64,000 nt of DNA from contig NZ_LT629690.1 of assembly GCF_900102185.1 (NCBI RefSeq), positions 1,240,001 to 1,304,000 of the forward strand, in the 5' to 3' direction. The notes beneath the pieces were generated by a model. That model saw only the letters and a program-made list of their open reading frames with translations. It did no database searches and was not told where the DNA came from. Shown one piece after another: positions 35,953 through 44,970 of the stretch. The position numbers and the translations under genes were made by a program. This stretch comes from Terriglobus roseus. Its GTDB lineage: Bacteria > Acidobacteriota > Terriglobia > Terriglobales > Acidobacteriaceae. Position 1 is the stretch's first letter; every line of letters begins with the position of its first letter.

Positions 35953-37449
35953 ATGCCCACCTCACAATCGCAGAGGGCACTTCGTTTTGGTCTCTTCGAG
36001 CTTGATCTTCAGGCTCGCGAGTTGTATCGCAGTGGCATACGCATCCATCTTGCGCCGCAGCCGTTCGATCTCCTCCAAGCACTCACAGAAGTTCCAGGCA
36101 CTGTGGTCTCACGCGAAGATTTACAACATCGCCTCTGGCCTCCGAATATCCACGTCGACTACGACCATGGGCTGAATAAAGCAGTGCGCAAGTTGCGAGA
36201 GGCGCTCGGGGACTCTGCCGAGTTGCCCCGTTACATTGAGACGGTCCAAGGTGTTGGCTACCGCTTCATCGCTCCCGTCACCTCGCCGACGTCATCTTTG
36301 CGTGAAACAGAGCATCTCTCGGAAACCGTTCTCACTGTTCGGGAGCCAGTTCCGATACAGTCTGTTTCCGAGCGTCGATTGGGGTGGACAGTATTCGCCA
36401 CTCTTGGTACGGGTCTGGTGCTTGCAGTGATCGCCATCGGAGCCGTTTCCTTACGGCTCCACGCGCTTCGACGGGCGCAGGGAACATTGGCGCCGGGAGT
36501 GCATTCGCAAGCGGAAGCAGCCTATCTACATGGCCGGTACCTCTGGTTTGGAGAGAAACCGCTGGCATCTTCTGACTACTTCAAACGGGCGATCACTCTG
36601 CAGCCAGACTATGCGCCGGCCTGGGCTGGAATGTCTCTGTTCTATGGCGCGGCATTGGTTCGCGGCCGCCTGGATCCGGCGGAAGGGCTCGGATTACAGG
36701 AAGAAGCAGCCTCGCGATCTCTCACACTTGCGCCTTCGCTGCCCGAAGCTCATCTGGCGTCGTGTGGCTCAATCTTTCTCAAGACCTGGCAGTTCGAAGA
36801 AGCGAATATCGAATGCAAGCGCGCGCTGCAACTCGATCCCAATAACGCTGAGGTCTACCATTTCCAATCCAAGATGTTGGCCGCTGTCAATCGCCCACAG
36901 GACGCGCTCAGCCTTCAGAAGGTAAGTACCCGTCTCGATCCATTATCCCGCCCCTGGGCCCTCGGCCAGGCACTTCTTCAAGCGCGTCGTTATAACGAAG
37001 CGCTTTCCGAAACCCGCGCTCGTCTCGAATCTTTTCCGCATGACTCCGCGTTGCTTTATCTGATTGCGGACATTTACCGCGAACGCGGAAACGCAGCTGA
37101 ATCCGAGGAATTCCTGGAACAGTCCTATCGGGAAAGTGGCGATGAAGTTTCAGCTACGCAGATTCATCGAGCATTTCGTGCAGGGGGCAATAAGGCCGTC
37201 TTGCAGTGGGATCTCGATCGCATGTTGAATCACAACGTAGACGCGTACGTTTCCCCGGCGCAATTGGGACTCGCATATGCCCGGCTGGGTGACCAGGAAC
37301 GTGCTCTGAGCATGCTTCAGCGAGCCCTTGAACAACACGCACCCGACTTGCTGTGGATCCGTTGGCGCCCGGTCTTCGATACCTTCGCCTCAGATGCGAG
37401 ATTCCAGCGGATATTGCAGCAGCTACCAGCAACGGAGCGTTTTCCGTGA
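35953..37449 (+). CDS. CadC-like winged-helix membrane regulator with TPR domain
   Basis: 498 residues. Residues 10-110 form an OmpR-type winged helix (RFGLFELDLQARELYRSG, LAPQPFDLLQALTEVPG, VSREDLQHRLWP, LNKAVRKLREALGD, RYIETVQGVGYRFIAPV). A transmembrane helix follows (VFATLGTGLVLAVIAIGAVS, about 155-175), then TPR-like helical repeats to the end (SDYFKRAITLQPDYAPAWAG, AYARLGDQERALSMLQRALE). This one-component architecture is common in Acidobacteria. It may sense envelope signals and regulate the adjacent divergent exported protein. Confidence 0.92.
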   Translation: MPTSQSQRALRFGLFELDLQARELYRSGIRIHLAPQPFDLLQALTEVPGTVVSREDLQHRLWPPNIHVDYDHGLNKAVRKLREALGDSAELPRYIETVQGVGYRFIAPVTSPTSSLRETEHLSETVLTVREPVPIQSVSERRLGWTVFATLGTGLVLAVIAIGAVSLRLHALRRAQGTLAPGVHSQAEAAYLHGRYLWFGEKPLASSDYFKRAITLQPDYAPAWAGMSLFYGAALVRGRLDPAEGLGLQEEAASRSLTLAPSLPEAHLASCGSIFLKTWQFEEANIECKRALQLDPNNAEVYHFQSKMLAAVNRPQDALSLQKVSTRLDPLSRPWALGQALLQARRYNEALSETRARLESFPHDSALLYLIADIYRERGNAAESEEFLEQSYRESGDEVSATQIHRAFRAGGNKAVLQWDLDRMLNHNVDAYVSPAQLGLAYARLGDQERALSMLQRALEQHAPDLLWIRWRPVFDTFASDARFQRILQQLPATERFP

Positions 37450-37654
37450 CCGAAGCCAAGCGGAGTGACTAGGGCTCTGCGGTTCAGCTTGCTTGCGGTC
37501 GCCTTGCGTCATCGATCAATCCCCACGAGCCGACATCTCTTCAGCAACACCCAACTGAAGAAATCCGGTATTGACCTAAGGTTTGAGATCTCGGGCTACC
37601 GATGACACGAGTCCGCCGCCAGTTTAGACTTTCCTCGCTGTGGGGAGGTGTCCA

Positions 37655-38203
37655 TTGAGGAGCGAAGACGGTACGGTAGAGGCAGAGTTGAGGCACCAAG
37701 TCGAACAATTGGAACTCTGGAAGCAATTGGCCTGGTGCAACATAATCTTCACGCTATTGCTCGCCTCTTGGATGATCTGGGGAAGTTTCAAGTCAGAGAA
37801 CGCGGTTCATGGGGAGATGCGCGTACATCGAGTCGTTGTCATCGACGACGCAAATAAGGAGAGGATCGTTATCGCTGCCCCTCTCAAGGAACTTCCCGTC
37901 GTAAATGGAAAAACAAGCAAGCGCAGAGTTGGTGTCTCAGCGGCAATCCAATTCAAGGAGGCCGACGGTACCGAGCGAGGGGGCATCGCTCTTGAAGATG
38001 ATGGATCATTCATGTTTGGCATAGACGATGAGCGCGGACGAGAAAGAGCCCATCTCTTCTACATTCCAAACCGTGGGTCAGCAGTGTATCTCCAAGCACC
38101 TGGGGCAAAAACAGTCTCCTTGGCTGACCCGCCAGCCAACGCTGGTCAGCCGGGTTTGCAGATTGTTTCAAGTGACAGGGCAATCACCAAACAGTGGCCG
38201 TAG
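37655..38203 (+). CDS. Membrane-anchored protein, unknown
   Basis: 182 residues from a TTG at 37655 with GGGGAGG upstream; the frame is open to 37640. A coiled N-terminus (VEAELRHQVEQLELWKQLAW) precedes one transmembrane helix (NIIFTLLLASWMIWG), then a globular extracytoplasmic part with VHRVVVIDDANKERIVIAAP, GVSAAIQFKEADGTERGGIA, LEDDGSFMFGIDDERGRERA. The pattern resembles small proteins with DDxGxxR-type beta repeats. Function unknown. Confidence 0.65.
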   Translation: MRSEDGTVEAELRHQVEQLELWKQLAWCNIIFTLLLASWMIWGSFKSENAVHGEMRVHRVVVIDDANKERIVIAAPLKELPVVNGKTSKRRVGVSAAIQFKEADGTERGGIALEDDGSFMFGIDDERGRERAHLFYIPNRGSAVYLQAPGAKTVSLADPPANAGQPGLQIVSSDRAITKQWP

Positions 38204-38520
38204 AAAATCGCCTGGCGCTCGCCCAATAAGTCGGCATCTCGGCTCCATCTTGTTGACGGTCCAGATTGTGTATCGATGGCGCAGCAAAGGGGGAAAGCCA
38301 CGCCAGAAGGAGGCAAAACAGGAAGCTTGTCTCCTACCCTGATTCCATCACTGTTCTAATCGTAGGCATGTGGCAACCGACAGGCTTCGAATTCCCATCG
38401 GCCGGCCCGAGGTTTCGTCACCCCGGCATTCAGAGGCCGCTCTGGCTGCCTAACCGGGATAAGCAATTCGGAAGTCCACATCTCTTCTGCGTGTCGATCC
38501 CTCGGTGATCACCGAATCAG
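38204..38520. other. Intergenic, nothing recognised
   Basis: Short frames only, without family or start signals. Confidence 0.45.
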
Positions 38521-41187
38521 ATGTATGTCTTCCTCACGCAATCCATGAATCTCCCCGAAGCATCGGGAAACACTTCAAAGGTCAGCGAGCACTCTATGTC
38601 CACAAGTCTCGGTACGATCCCGCGCAACATGTTGAGCTCCGAAATCCGCATCGGCCCCTGCTTCCCGCTGAGCGTCTTCTTCCTTCTGATTCTCGCTTTC
38701 TCAGCGTCTGCCCCGTCGCAGGATCGCCCTAGTGATCCGGGAAATCCAAGGCGCAGTGAAACCTATATCAATGGCGTCCTTGGGTTCAATGGCGATCCTC
38801 AGTTGGCGAGCCATTCTCTCTATTACTTCGACAACAAGACGCCTGATCCCGCGCACCCGCCGCACACCTATGTGACTCGCCCACTCGGTACCTTGGAAGA
38901 CTGCAATTTTTTGAATAAAGGCAGAAACGATGCTATCGGTACCGATGTTTCGCAGTGGACTGTCGGTGCCTGTCATCTCCGAAGCATTCGTTCCTGGGGG
39001 GCGGGTATCCGCCAGGGCGAAACGTTGAAGATGTATTGCTTCGGTGTTGGCGACTGCATGGCACGCTATTGGTATTTGAACTTTTATGGAGGCATCCAGG
39101 ATGCTAGCGGTGAAGGAGTCCGTGGCGATGCGATTCATGTCGTCGAGGGGCTGGACGATGCCAGCGGAACGGTCGACCGTACCTACACGGGATTCGGAAT
39201 CACCAAAGTCAAGTTAAGCGGCAACTACGCCTCGGCGGGTGTAGGACACTACTTTGTCGATAAAGTGTCCGCGAAGTCGTCCGGAGCGATTCTTTCTGGA
39301 TCGAGCTCCCACGGCATCGCGATCGTAACCACCACCGCGAAATTCGCGGTTTCCAAGTGGATGGGAGACGCAGATCTCCCGACGACCTTCTCCGCGATCA
39401 ACCTCGATGCTCCAAAAACAAATCTGTTCACCTTCACAACATCCATGGGAGAGTCTGGTCTTGTAACGGTAGGGAGTCATGTCTGCCTGGCCTCCTCTGT
39501 CTCGAGCAGTGGGGAAGAACTGCTCGTGCAATCTGCCTCTGTCCGCGGAAGACGTGTGACGCTGGGGCTCGCGAACAAACGAGTCGTGGGTGGATATACA
39601 AATGTTGCTCTTGGATCGTGTGATGCGGTCGATCTCGTTTCCACGCGACTTCAGACCGCGACTGGTTTGATGAATCCCCTGATGGTAGTTGGCTATCCGT
39701 CTGCACACCAAATGATGGTGGCATGGTGGGGCAAAGGTGGATTCCAGAATAATTTTGGAAACTATCTTCTTCCGGGAACCTCATGCGAGGTCACTGTGTC
39801 TCAGAGTGGTCACAAAGTCAGTGCAATGCTTGGAAACATCGGAAGGCCGAACGCGAACTACTGTAACGGCGGATTCTATGCACAAAACACAACGGCTACC
39901 ATCTCCGGGACCGACGACTTTGATGGACCGGTCACGCCGAGCTATGCCGACAGTACAAATGTTAGAGCGCTGACTTGGACGTCGGAATCGACCAAGACAA
40001 CTCGGGCGGAGAAGGGCACGATCTCACTGGGCAATGTTCCTGGAACCTTCACCATCTATCCGATGGCAATTGTTGGGAACGTCTGCGACGACAACACGAC
40101 GAACCCAGTCAGTGCGAACAACGAGACGTATAAGCAGGCGTGTCTTGACGGAACGATTGATCTCGAAGACAACAGCATCAACATCGCGGCGGGTGATCCT
40201 TGGGAGATTCCCCACTACAACGCCATCCGCAGCAATGGCTACTTCCTGAATTTCCGACAAGACACGATGCCTTTTCAAACTGTGCCATTCGCCATCGTCG
40301 CAGGAGGCGCGGGCATCGAGAGCACGATTATGGATATTGTGAACCCAACACCGGACGCCTATGTCGGTAGCGGTGGGCGTCAACAGGCCCCGCCTTCGGT
40401 CATCACCTTCCGCGGGCCCAATGGTGGTTTCGTCAATACGTATGCTCCCTCCTTCCCCGACCATGCGGTGATTGATATCAACTGTGCTACTTCAAGGATT
40501 TCCTTCACGGGGCAGGATTGTGCGAACACACCGAGCTTCGAGGTCTTTAGAGTAAGAAACCGATCAAAACAAATGCAGATTCACTATTACCCATCCTCGG
40601 GTGACGCGATGTTTGAAATCTTTGGCGGAACACTTGGATTTAATACTCCGATCCAAGTTGCCAATCTCGATCCAGCGACCAGGACAACGAAGGCTGGCGC
40701 GCTGTACTACAACAGCGCCTCACAGCGATTGCGTGTCTCCGATAGCAGCTTCACCTTCCACGACATCGCCTTGCGCGATGACGCAGTCTTGAAGACTGGC
40801 GACACCATGAAGGGGCCGCTCCTATTAGCTGGGAATCCGACCTCACCTCGAGAAGCCGCCACGAAAAGCTATGTAGACAGCCGTCTGGAAGGCAAGGCGA
40901 CCGACTACTGGTGGTCGCAAGACGTATCCGGATGTTCAGCGATGAGGGATTCCGTAGGAGCCACCTGTAAGGGAAACATTGCAACACAAGGAACAATGTC
41001 CGATTCGAACTGGTTCCTACAATGCACCGCCAGCAGTCCGAATCTTCCCGCTCTCGTCGTGACGGATGACGGATCGAGACCGACCGCACCGGGCGCATCC
41101 ATCCATCTATTTGTTCTTGTCTCCGCGGTGAGCGATGGGAGCGGTACCTTTACGCCGCGGGTCGATTGCCATGCCCACCATAACTAA
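38521..41187 (+). CDS. Very large exported protein with phage tail-fibre-like C-terminal motif
   Basis: 888 codons from the first ATG; later starts at 38596 or 38629 would put the hydrophobic stretch (CFPLSVFFLLILAFSASAPS) nearer the N-terminus as a normal signal peptide. The body is Gly/Ser/Thr/Asn-rich, beta-helix-like sequence. Near residues 745-780 is VLKTGDTMKGPLLLAGNPTS followed by PREAATKSYVDS, a motif typical of phage tail fibres and bacterial adhesins. The last 100 residues contain three spaced Cys. Probably a secreted or surface fibre; partner unknown. Confidence 0.75.
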   Translation: MYVFLTQSMNLPEASGNTSKVSEHSMSTSLGTIPRNMLSSEIRIGPCFPLSVFFLLILAFSASAPSQDRPSDPGNPRRSETYINGVLGFNGDPQLASHSLYYFDNKTPDPAHPPHTYVTRPLGTLEDCNFLNKGRNDAIGTDVSQWTVGACHLRSIRSWGAGIRQGETLKMYCFGVGDCMARYWYLNFYGGIQDASGEGVRGDAIHVVEGLDDASGTVDRTYTGFGITKVKLSGNYASAGVGHYFVDKVSAKSSGAILSGSSSHGIAIVTTTAKFAVSKWMGDADLPTTFSAINLDAPKTNLFTFTTSMGESGLVTVGSHVCLASSVSSSGEELLVQSASVRGRRVTLGLANKRVVGGYTNVALGSCDAVDLVSTRLQTATGLMNPLMVVGYPSAHQMMVAWWGKGGFQNNFGNYLLPGTSCEVTVSQSGHKVSAMLGNIGRPNANYCNGGFYAQNTTATISGTDDFDGPVTPSYADSTNVRALTWTSESTKTTRAEKGTISLGNVPGTFTIYPMAIVGNVCDDNTTNPVSANNETYKQACLDGTIDLEDNSINIAAGDPWEIPHYNAIRSNGYFLNFRQDTMPFQTVPFAIVAGGAGIESTIMDIVNPTPDAYVGSGGRQQAPPSVITFRGPNGGFVNTYAPSFPDHAVIDINCATSRISFTGQDCANTPSFEVFRVRNRSKQMQIHYYPSSGDAMFEIFGGTLGFNTPIQVANLDPATRTTKAGALYYNSASQRLRVSDSSFTFHDIALRDDAVLKTGDTMKGPLLLAGNPTSPREAATKSYVDSRLEGKATDYWWSQDVSGCSAMRDSVGATCKGNIATQGTMSDSNWFLQCTASSPNLPALVVTDDGSRPTAPGASIHLFVLVSAVSDGSGTFTPRVDCHAHHN

Positions 41188-41235
41188 AGAAGTGAAAGTC
41201 CTTTCCGTTCCGGTTTGTTTAGTACGAGGCAGACC

Positions 41236-41535
41236 TCATAGGCTCGCTGCATCGATGGCGCCCAAAATTATTTCTGGTCCAGAAGCGTCATACCGACGAG
41301 TTGAAATGAACCCGTCGATGTCGCTCACTGAATGAATCACGGTTCCGTCGGAGTTCTCCTCGACGTGTAAGAGCTCGCGCCAATCGGAATACACAGCACG
41401 GCCTTTAAACAGAGCCACTCCGGGATGGTGGATGTAGGGGGCGGTCATCTGCACGCCATCGAGAAAGGCGATCCATTCGTGGCTACCATCGGCACGTTGT
41501 TTGCTGTGAATCGTTCCGTTCCGTTTCCCGATCAT
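41236..41535 (-). CDS. Small protein family 1 (SRAP-associated), copy 2
   Basis: 99 residues, ATG start (MIGKRNGTIHSKQRADG), clearly homologous to the 10747-11025 protein over its first 80 residues (AFLDGVQM, PYIHHPGVALFKGRAVYSDW, RELL, DGTV, SDIDGFI). It lies nine bases downstream of a decayed SRAP C-terminus on the same strand, exactly as at the first locus. No known domain. It is convergent with the large exported protein gene. Confidence 0.65.
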   Translation of the reverse strand: MIGKRNGTIHSKQRADGSHEWIAFLDGVQMTAPYIHHPGVALFKGRAVYSDWRELLHVEENSDGTVIHSVSDIDGFISTRRYDASGPEIILGAIDAASL

Positions 41536-41544
41536 AACGCCAGC

Positions 41545-41790
41545 CTATTTGCTGTTCGGCTTCGCGAATATCTTAACCCGCCGCTAGCTTGCGAGCTCAG
41601 CTGTCATCTTCTCCACTTCGAAGGAACGCAGGAGAGCAATGGGTGGCAAGTTCCGTCTCTTCGTGATCGAGCCAGAACACATGTGGACACAGAACGACGA
41701 ACACGCAGGTGGAAATGGACTCCGATAGATCGTTGATAGCCAATAGGATCGCGGCGTAGCTCTGCAGAGCCGAATAGGGCAACCGAAATC
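41545..41790 (-). pseudogene. SRAP (YedK/HMCES-like) C-terminal relic
   Basis: The minus strand reads LQSYAAILLAINDLSESIST, WLDHEET, a frame change, LLRSFEVEKMTAELAS, a stop, then KIFAKPNSK and a stop at 41545-41547. This aligns with LQSYTIITTDPNDLMEPI, WLSCEET, LLRLFAAEKMTAHL and EMFVEPNSK of the 32-kb copy. Only the C-terminal third remains. Confidence 0.82.
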
Positions 41791-42097
41791 GAACGTGCGA
41801 ATTACGGCTCGAGAGAACTCAGATACCGGAACATTGCCCACCGTTCCATTAAACTTTGTGCCCTACGCCGAATGGAACGCTCTCGAAGATAGAGCGCCAA
41901 TCCAACCCCAAAGAACGCTGTGAGTTCAAAGGGAAGATACGATAGGTGCGATAGCATGGGGTCCCTTTCGTAAGCTCGGAAATGGCGCTTAGAGATGTCT
42001 GCTTATCGGATGCTGGACGCGGCCCAATCGATTTTGCGTTGAGCAGTTTCTTTGGACGAAATTTTGAATCTTTTGCAAAACCAGAAATACTTGGGAA

Positions 42098-42191
42098 AGG
42101 AAGTCTCCTCCCGCGCTGCGACCGCTTCGCGGTTTTCGCCTCTGACCTCTGGGGGATGTCCCTTCCCGCAACGCCCTCAGTTGTTATGCGC
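42098..42191 (+). repeat. Dispersed repeat, copy 2 of 3
   Basis: Shares with 43409-43511 the order TCCTCCC..CG, CGACC.CTTCGCG, (A/C)CTTCTG-like GGG block, CGCAACGCCCTC and GTTGTT.TGCG; the 2719-2790 copy matches the second half. Confidence 0.55.
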
Positions 42192-42352
42192 AACCCGCAC
42201 GATTTTCGAAACTCAACCTTGCCGAGGACTCCTCCCTAGCGCAAGAGGTGATCCTCAGTCTTCCGTGCCATCGACTTGTGCAGACCTCCGCAGCGCTTCG
42301 TCTTTTCCGCTTCAAGCCGAATCGCTCTTTCTGGGGGGAGAGCGTAACACCA

Positions 42353-42567
42353 CTAAAGGTCCAGAGAGGTCACCGTCTCCGCATTGGCTTCGATCGAAGC
42401 CACGTTTCCCAGGCTTTCATGCGAGGTCGCGTAGAAAACCTCAAACTGATCTGCCGCGTACTTCTTAATCGAATAGTCAACGTTGTTGGTCGCGGTGTTG
42501 CGGTGCGGACCATCGTCGATCCAGATTTCGGAACGGCCGTGATCAAGGCGTTTGGCGTATAGGATCG
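42353..42567 (-). pseudogene. Coding relic of unknown protein
   Basis: A frame with no start codon, bounded by stops, encodes TILYAKRLDHGRSEIWIDDG, then ATNNVDYSIKKYAADQFEVF and YATSHESLGNVASIEANAET before the stop. The composition is that of a real protein, but I do not recognise it; the 5' part is absent. Confidence 0.35.
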
Positions 42568-42720
42568 TGGTTTCAGTCTATTGTTTCCGCTGGGTCCTCT
42601 CCTCGACCCACTCCTCGGTGTGGCACTCCGCATCTGTAACGCCACTAGGCTTATTGCAATTGTGCCCAATTCGCACTCATAATTGCGACACCCCAGAATC
42701 GCTTGCCGCGAGGTCAGGTT

Positions 42721-43320
42721 ATGCATCCGCTCCTATCAATCGCTGAACGGTTGAAGAACTGGGCACAGCCGGTGAGTTCTCTTGTTTCAGCCTGTGCGGT
42801 GTTTGCCGCTGGACTCTGGTTCATCTCATCAAACAAATTTCGTGGGCGCATCGAACTCGAGGTCGACGCCAGGATCTTTCCGCTCCCTCAAAATCAAGAC
42901 GCGAAAGTCTTGGAGATCCTGATTCGGCTCGACAACAAGGGATTCGTCGATCACAAGATAAGAAAGCTGAATGTATCCGTGCATGCGCTTAGCTCAGAAA
43001 CTGCCCTGAACACAAACCAAGACACGGGAGCGCTGCAATTTGACAAGATTCTCCTCAAAGACACGGATATCGTTCCTGAAAAGCTCGCGTTCTTCTTCGT
43101 GCGTCCGGGAGTACACCAGATTGTCTCTCACGTGGTCCCGATCGAAGGGAATGTTTCTCTCATCAGCATCCGGGCGAGATTTGACTACGATCGTAAAGGC
43201 TACTATCCCCACACATCGCGCCACATCTTTGCGACTGTAAGTGATAACGGGCCATGCGCCGTCCCTCGCGTGTTGAAGACCTTCCCATTCAGCGGGATGG
43301 TTGAAACTCCAGATTCGTAG
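42721..43320 (+). CDS. Membrane-anchored hypothetical protein
   Basis: 199 residues from the ATG at 42721 with GAGGT upstream; the frame is open to 42703. One N-terminal transmembrane helix (LVSACAVFAAGLWFISS), then a beta-rich part (RGRIELEVDARIFPLPQ, VLEILIRLDNKGFVDHKIRK, LNVSVHAL) and a C-terminal IRARFDYDRKGYYPHTSRHI. It could be a surface-exposed small domain. Function unknown and no operon partner. Confidence 0.6.
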   Translation: MHPLLSIAERLKNWAQPVSSLVSACAVFAAGLWFISSNKFRGRIELEVDARIFPLPQNQDAKVLEILIRLDNKGFVDHKIRKLNVSVHALSSETALNTNQDTGALQFDKILLKDTDIVPEKLAFFFVRPGVHQIVSHVVPIEGNVSLISIRARFDYDRKGYYPHTSRHIFATVSDNGPCAVPRVLKTFPFSGMVETPDS

Positions 43321-43408
43321 CAGCTAATCCGTTCGACGAGATCAAACCCAGGTACCCAGCCTGCCCCTCAAGAGATCGGATCTTCCAATCGCAGGATGAC
43401 GTTATAGG

Positions 43409-43511
43409 CGGGAGGAGTATCCTCCCACGTTCCGACCTCTTCGCGTTCTTCACCCCCCACTTCTGCGGGACGTTCCCTCGCGCAACGCCCTCCCTAAAAG
43501 TTGTTGTGCGT
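43409..43511 (+). repeat. Dispersed repeat, copy 3 of 3
   Basis: Contains ATCCTCCCACG, CGACCTCTTCGCG, CACTTCTGCGGGACG, GCGCAACGCCCTC and GTTGTTGTGCG, matching 42098-42191 and, in its second half, 2719-2790. Confidence 0.55.
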
Positions 43512-43683
43512 TGGCACGCACTCAATAAGGAAACCAAACCCTGCTGAGGTGAGAGCACCGGGAGATGATTTACGTCTTGTACCGGGGAGAGAGTTTACAA
43601 GCCCCTTGCGGTGGAAGTGGCTCTGTTCTTGGCTAAGGGCTAGGCGAGCCCGGTCTCGAATAAGAATATCCCCCGCCGCCGAA

Positions 43684-43789
43684 GCGTTGGGAATGTGGGA
43701 ATCGCGCAGGGATTTCCAAGAGGAGTGGGAAGGGTGGAAAACCGGCTCTATCGTTTTCCATGCTTTCCACTCCTCGTCATTTCCAACGC
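43684..43789. repeat. Long imperfect inverted repeat (about 106 bp)
   Basis: Inner arms 43720-43742 and 43753-43775 match over 23 positions with three mismatches around a 10-base loop; outer arms GCGTTGGGAATG (43684) and CATTTCCAACGC (43778) match 11 of 12. It could form a large cruciform or RNA stem. Confidence 0.7.
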
Positions 43790-44019
43790 TTGCCGTCCCT
43801 CCTTCGAGTAGAGACGGAGGGTGACCAACTGACGACAACGGCGTTTCCCGTTACTAATCCGCGCAAATCGTTTGAGCGAGGGCTCAGCCAGTGCATCAGC
43901 CTCTATTCAAGAAACTGGCATCTTGAATGATGTATGAACGTAAAGGGTAACGTTGGGCACCATGGTCGATGGACACTTCTCTCCGCTACGCTCTATAGGT
44001 GGGATCGATCTCGCAAGAC

Positions 44020-44970
44020 CTAGCAGGCCCTGTGTAGCGGTGGGTCTCCACGCCTCAGGCGCTGAATGTTCTCTGCTACCGCTGCGGCGATCATGCCGAA
44101 CGAAGACTCCGTCACTCCGCCTATATGTGGGGTCGCGATTACATTCGGAAGCGTGAGGATGGGATCGTGCGCTGGCAGAGGTTCCTCCCAGAACACATCA
44201 AGCCCAGCCCCAGCAAGATATCCCGCGCTAAGTCGCGCGTAAAGCGCCTCGCCGTCGATCACGCCGCCGCGGGCCACATTCACCACATAGGCGCCTGGCC
44301 GCAGTGCTGCCAACTCCCTCACGCTCAACATCCCCCGCATCTCTTCGGTGTAGCGCATGCACAGGACAAGGACGTCCGTCTCAGCGAACGCCTTCTCACG
44401 ATCCTCCACGTAGAAGTGTCTTGAAAGATGGAATCGCCTGGATTTCTCTTCAGACACTTGTCTGCTGATGCCGATCAGGTTCACGTCAAAGGCTTGCAGC
44501 ATCTTTGCGAGCGGCAGAGCAATGGCTCCCAGACCATAAAGACAGACGGTACGTCCGGCCAACATCCTGCCCGTCGGAGAACCAAGCACACCAGCACGAA
44601 CGTTAGCCTGCGCCCTGGGGAGATCGCGCAATAGCGCAAGTATGAGAAGCATCGCGTGTTCCGCAACGGACTCGGCATTGCCTCCTGTTGCAGGAACATT
44701 CGATACAAAGATGCCTTTGCGTCTCGCAGCTTCGATGTCCACGCCTTCCAGGCCCGCACCCCATTGCTGTATCAAGCGGAAAGAGCCCTTCGCTATGATG
44801 TCTTCTCCAATACGCTGCATTTTGGGGATTACAACATCGACTCCCTTCAGATGCTGTGCAACCATGCTTCCGGGACAGACGATGATCTCATCCTTCGCTG
44901 CCGGGTCCAGATGCTCACGCAGATACTCAGGCGCGTCCGGAAATGTATCGCCACAAAAGAGAATGCGCAC
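44020..44970 (-). CDS. D-isomer 2-hydroxyacid dehydrogenase
   Basis: 316 residues, GTG start overlapping the thioesterase stop by one base (TAGTG). The family features are QQWGAGLEGVDIEAARRKGI, NAESVAEHAMLLILALLRDL, Rossmann CLYGLGAIALPLAKML, catalytic Arg in VVNVARGGVIDG, Glu in FWEEPLPAHDPIL and His in ATPHIGGVTES. It probably reduces or oxidises a 2-hydroxy acid with NAD(P). The last Gly of the dinucleotide motif is Ala. Translational coupling with the thioesterase suggests one pathway, and the divergent LysR gene probably regulates both. Confidence 0.93.
   Translation of the reverse strand: MRILFCGDTFPDAPEYLREHLDPAAKDEIIVCPGSMVAQHLKGVDVVIPKMQRIGEDIIAKGSFRLIQQWGAGLEGVDIEAARRKGIFVSNVPATGGNAESVAEHAMLLILALLRDLPRAQANVRAGVLGSPTGRMLAGRTVCLYGLGAIALPLAKMLQAFDVNLIGISRQVSEEKSRRFHLSRHFYVEDREKAFAETDVLVLCMRYTEEMRGMLSVRELAALRPGAYVVNVARGGVIDGEALYARLSAGYLAGAGLDVFWEEPLPAHDPILTLPNVIATPHIGGVTESSFGMIAAAVAENIQRLRRGDPPLHRAC

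Larger units (their letters stand above)
41791..42720. other. Repeat- and relic-containing region without intact gene
   Basis: It contains a dispersed repeat copy (42098-42191) and a stop-bounded coding relic (42353-42567). The remaining frames look accidental. Confidence 0.45.
43321..44019. other. Repeat-rich intergenic region
   Basis: Holds a dispersed repeat copy (43409-43511) and a long imperfect inverted repeat (43684-43789). The frames on both strands across it mirror one another because of the palindrome and are not convincing genes. Confidence 0.5.

Noticed and set aside
40024-40464. 146-residue minus-strand frame inside the large exported protein
   Set aside because: Antisense shadow without start signal or family.
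43494-43838. Overlapping 107- and 114-residue frames on opposite strands
   Set aside because: They are produced by the inverted repeat at 43684-43789 and show no independent coding evidence.
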